A stretch of DNA of 64,000 bases from Ilyomonas sp965214235 (GTDB taxonomy: Bacteria > Bacteroidota > Bacteroidia > Chitinophagales > Chitinophagaceae), in contig CBDCBH010000003.1 in the NCBI GenBank assembly GCA_965214235.1, positions 1,240,001 through 1,304,000 on the forward strand. The letters run 5' to 3'. This document shows, in pieces, positions 63,093 to 64,000 of the stretch (positions are counted from its first letter, which is position 1; each line of letters opens with the position of its first letter). The position numbers and the translations under genes are program-made. The notes under the pieces are model-generated. The model was not told the DNA's origin. It searched no databases and worked only from the letters and a program-made list of their open reading frames with translations.

Positions 63093-63100
63093 TATATTTG
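63093..63100 (+). promoter_or_regulatory. -7 box of the KaiC-like gene
   Basis: TATATTTG is a full match to TAnnTTTG, 18 bp before the start; the leader would be about ten bases. Confidence 0.6.
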
Positions 63101-63117
63101 ATTACGTTCCTTTTTTT

Positions 63118-64000
63118 ATGACAAACATACCATATCTAAATTCTTCCCAACTCATTCCATTATTACCTAAAACAGCCACCGGCATTAGCGGTTTGGATGA
63201 AATTATGTTAGGAGGCTTACCCACAGGTCGCCCAACGCTGATATGCGGCAGCGCTGGTTGTGGAAAAACTTTGTTTTCGTTAGAGTTTATTGTGCGCGGC
63301 GCTTTACAGTTTAACGAACCCGGTGTATTTATGGCGTTTGAAGAAAAGCCGGAAGACCTTGCTGCCAATGTAGCTTCGTTGGGTTTTAACCTTGAAAAAC
63401 TTCAGCAGGATAAGAAGATTAGAATAGATTATATTCATATTAACAGCAGCGAGATAGAAGAAACCGGAGAGTATGATTTGGAAGGTCTTTTTATTCGTTT
63501 AGGTCATGCAATAGATAGCATCGGCGCAAAGCGCGTAGTGCTGGATACTATTGAAAATCTGTTTTCGGGTTATAATAACCAACTCATTTTGCGGTCAGAA
63601 ATACGCAGGCTTTTTCAGTGGCTTAAAAACAAAGGCGTTACGGCTATCATCACCGGCGAAAGAGGCGACAACTCGTTAACAAGGCATGGCTTGGAAGAGT
63701 ATGTTTCCGATTGTGTTATTTTGTTAGATCATCGCATCATCAATCAAATTTCTACACGGCGGCTTCGTATTGTAAAGTATAGGGGCTCTGTTCATGGCAC
63801 CAACGAATATCCGTTTTTAATAGATGAAGATGGTATTTCGGTTCTTCCTATAACATCGCTGGAGTTAAATAAACCTGTATCTTCTGAAAGAATATCATCC
63901 GGCATTCCTTCACTTGATACCATGCTTGGTGGCAAGGGTTTTTTTAAAGGCAGCAGCATATTGGTTTCTGGCACCGCAGGCACGGGTAAAACCAGCATTG
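63118..64000 (+). CDS. KaiC-like double-domain RecA-family ATPase, C-terminus cut off
   Basis: The frame runs from the ATG at 63118 to the window edge (294 codons). The first ATPase domain has TGISGLDEIMLGGLPTG, Walker A GSAGCGKTLF near 44-51, the catalytic Glu pair in AFEEKPEDL and the Walker B RVVLDTIENLFSGY. The second domain begins SGIPSLDTMLGGKGFFKG and a second Walker A GTAGTGKTS, just before the edge. This tandem is typical of KaiC-family proteins of non-cyanobacteria, usually linked with light or redox signalling kinases. No KaiB is seen upstream; any partner would be downstream. Confidence 0.9.
   Translation, partial: MTNIPYLNSSQLIPLLPKTATGISGLDEIMLGGLPTGRPTLICGSAGCGKTLFSLEFIVRGALQFNEPGVFMAFEEKPEDLAANVASLGFNLEKLQQDKKIRIDYIHINSSEIEETGEYDLEGLFIRLGHAIDSIGAKRVVLDTIENLFSGYNNQLILRSEIRRLFQWLKNKGVTAIITGERGDNSLTRHGLEEYVSDCVILLDHRIINQISTRRLRIVKYRGSVHGTNEYPFLIDEDGISVLPITSLELNKPVSSERISSGIPSLDTMLGGKGFFKGSSILVSGTAGTGKTSI

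Overview
The window looks like a chromosomal segment of a Bacteroidota member, most likely of the Chitinophagaceae type. The evidence is two type IX secretion (Por sorting) C-terminal domains, -7 promoter boxes of the TAnnTTTG kind, an N-acylated (succinyl-type) arginine pathway, a LytS/LytTR two-component pair, a TonB-dependent receptor under a cobalamin riboswitch and a RAYT transposase. Composition is AT-rich and no rRNA or tRNA genes were noticed by eye.

Layout. 1-0.93 kb: a cut-off beta-propeller dehydrogenase-like lipoprotein. 1.07-11.5 kb: a minus-strand arginine cluster in transcription order GNAT acyltransferase, argG, a hygromycin-kinase-like phosphotransferase, argC, a dead four-helix-bundle gene, argD, argF', argB, argE', a VOC protein and argH. 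Together these cover glutamate to arginine with N-acyl-protected intermediates. 11.9-13.4 kb: prmA and plsY. 13.8-20.2 kb: a TetR-RND efflux operon (tetR, tolC, adaptor, permease) in which the regulator and the adaptor carry several single-base frameshifts. 20.5-25.9 kb: a frameshifted ELWxTDGT-repeat secreted protein, a CocE-type hydrolase and an aldo/keto reductase. 26.0-27.8 kb: an AT-rich island of restriction-modification remains. 28.0-31.2 kb: a luciferase-like oxidoreductase and a gamma-glutamyltransferase. 31.3-32.05 kb: a RAYT gene between REP-like hairpins. 32.1-37.2 kb: a parallel beta-helix protein and a heterodimeric ABC exporter. 37.3-46.2 kb: small exported proteins, an Hcp-like pseudogene, a secreted beta-propeller, a DoxX protein, a Tat-tagged SDR, an HGSNAT-like membrane protein and a DUF427 pseudogene. 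46.2-48.2 kb: an AT-rich patch with a HicA-like/DUF4365 pair and a DUF2971 protein. 48.2-56.3 kb: mfd with repeat insertions, a LytS/LytTR pair and a PurF-like enzyme. 56.6-59.6 kb: marC, a repeat array and a B12-riboswitch-controlled TonB receptor. 59.7-64 kb: a divergent pair of palindromes, LigT, a PA0069-type radical SAM protein, galactose mutarotase and a cut-off KaiC-like ATPase.

The most notable signals are these. A short motif (core GTTTGTTTTTA, extended GGTTTGTTTTTACTTC) is scattered over the whole window far more often than base composition predicts. mfd carries in-frame palindromic repeat insertions. Restriction-modification debris holds one apparently intact HaeII-family nuclease with no complete methyltransferase. 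A DUF4365 + HicA-like pair lacks a visible antitoxin. A drug-kinase homologue sits inside the arginine operon. Frameshifts are concentrated between 17.1 and 21.4 kb, and it cannot be decided from the sequence alone whether they are gene decay or sequencing error.
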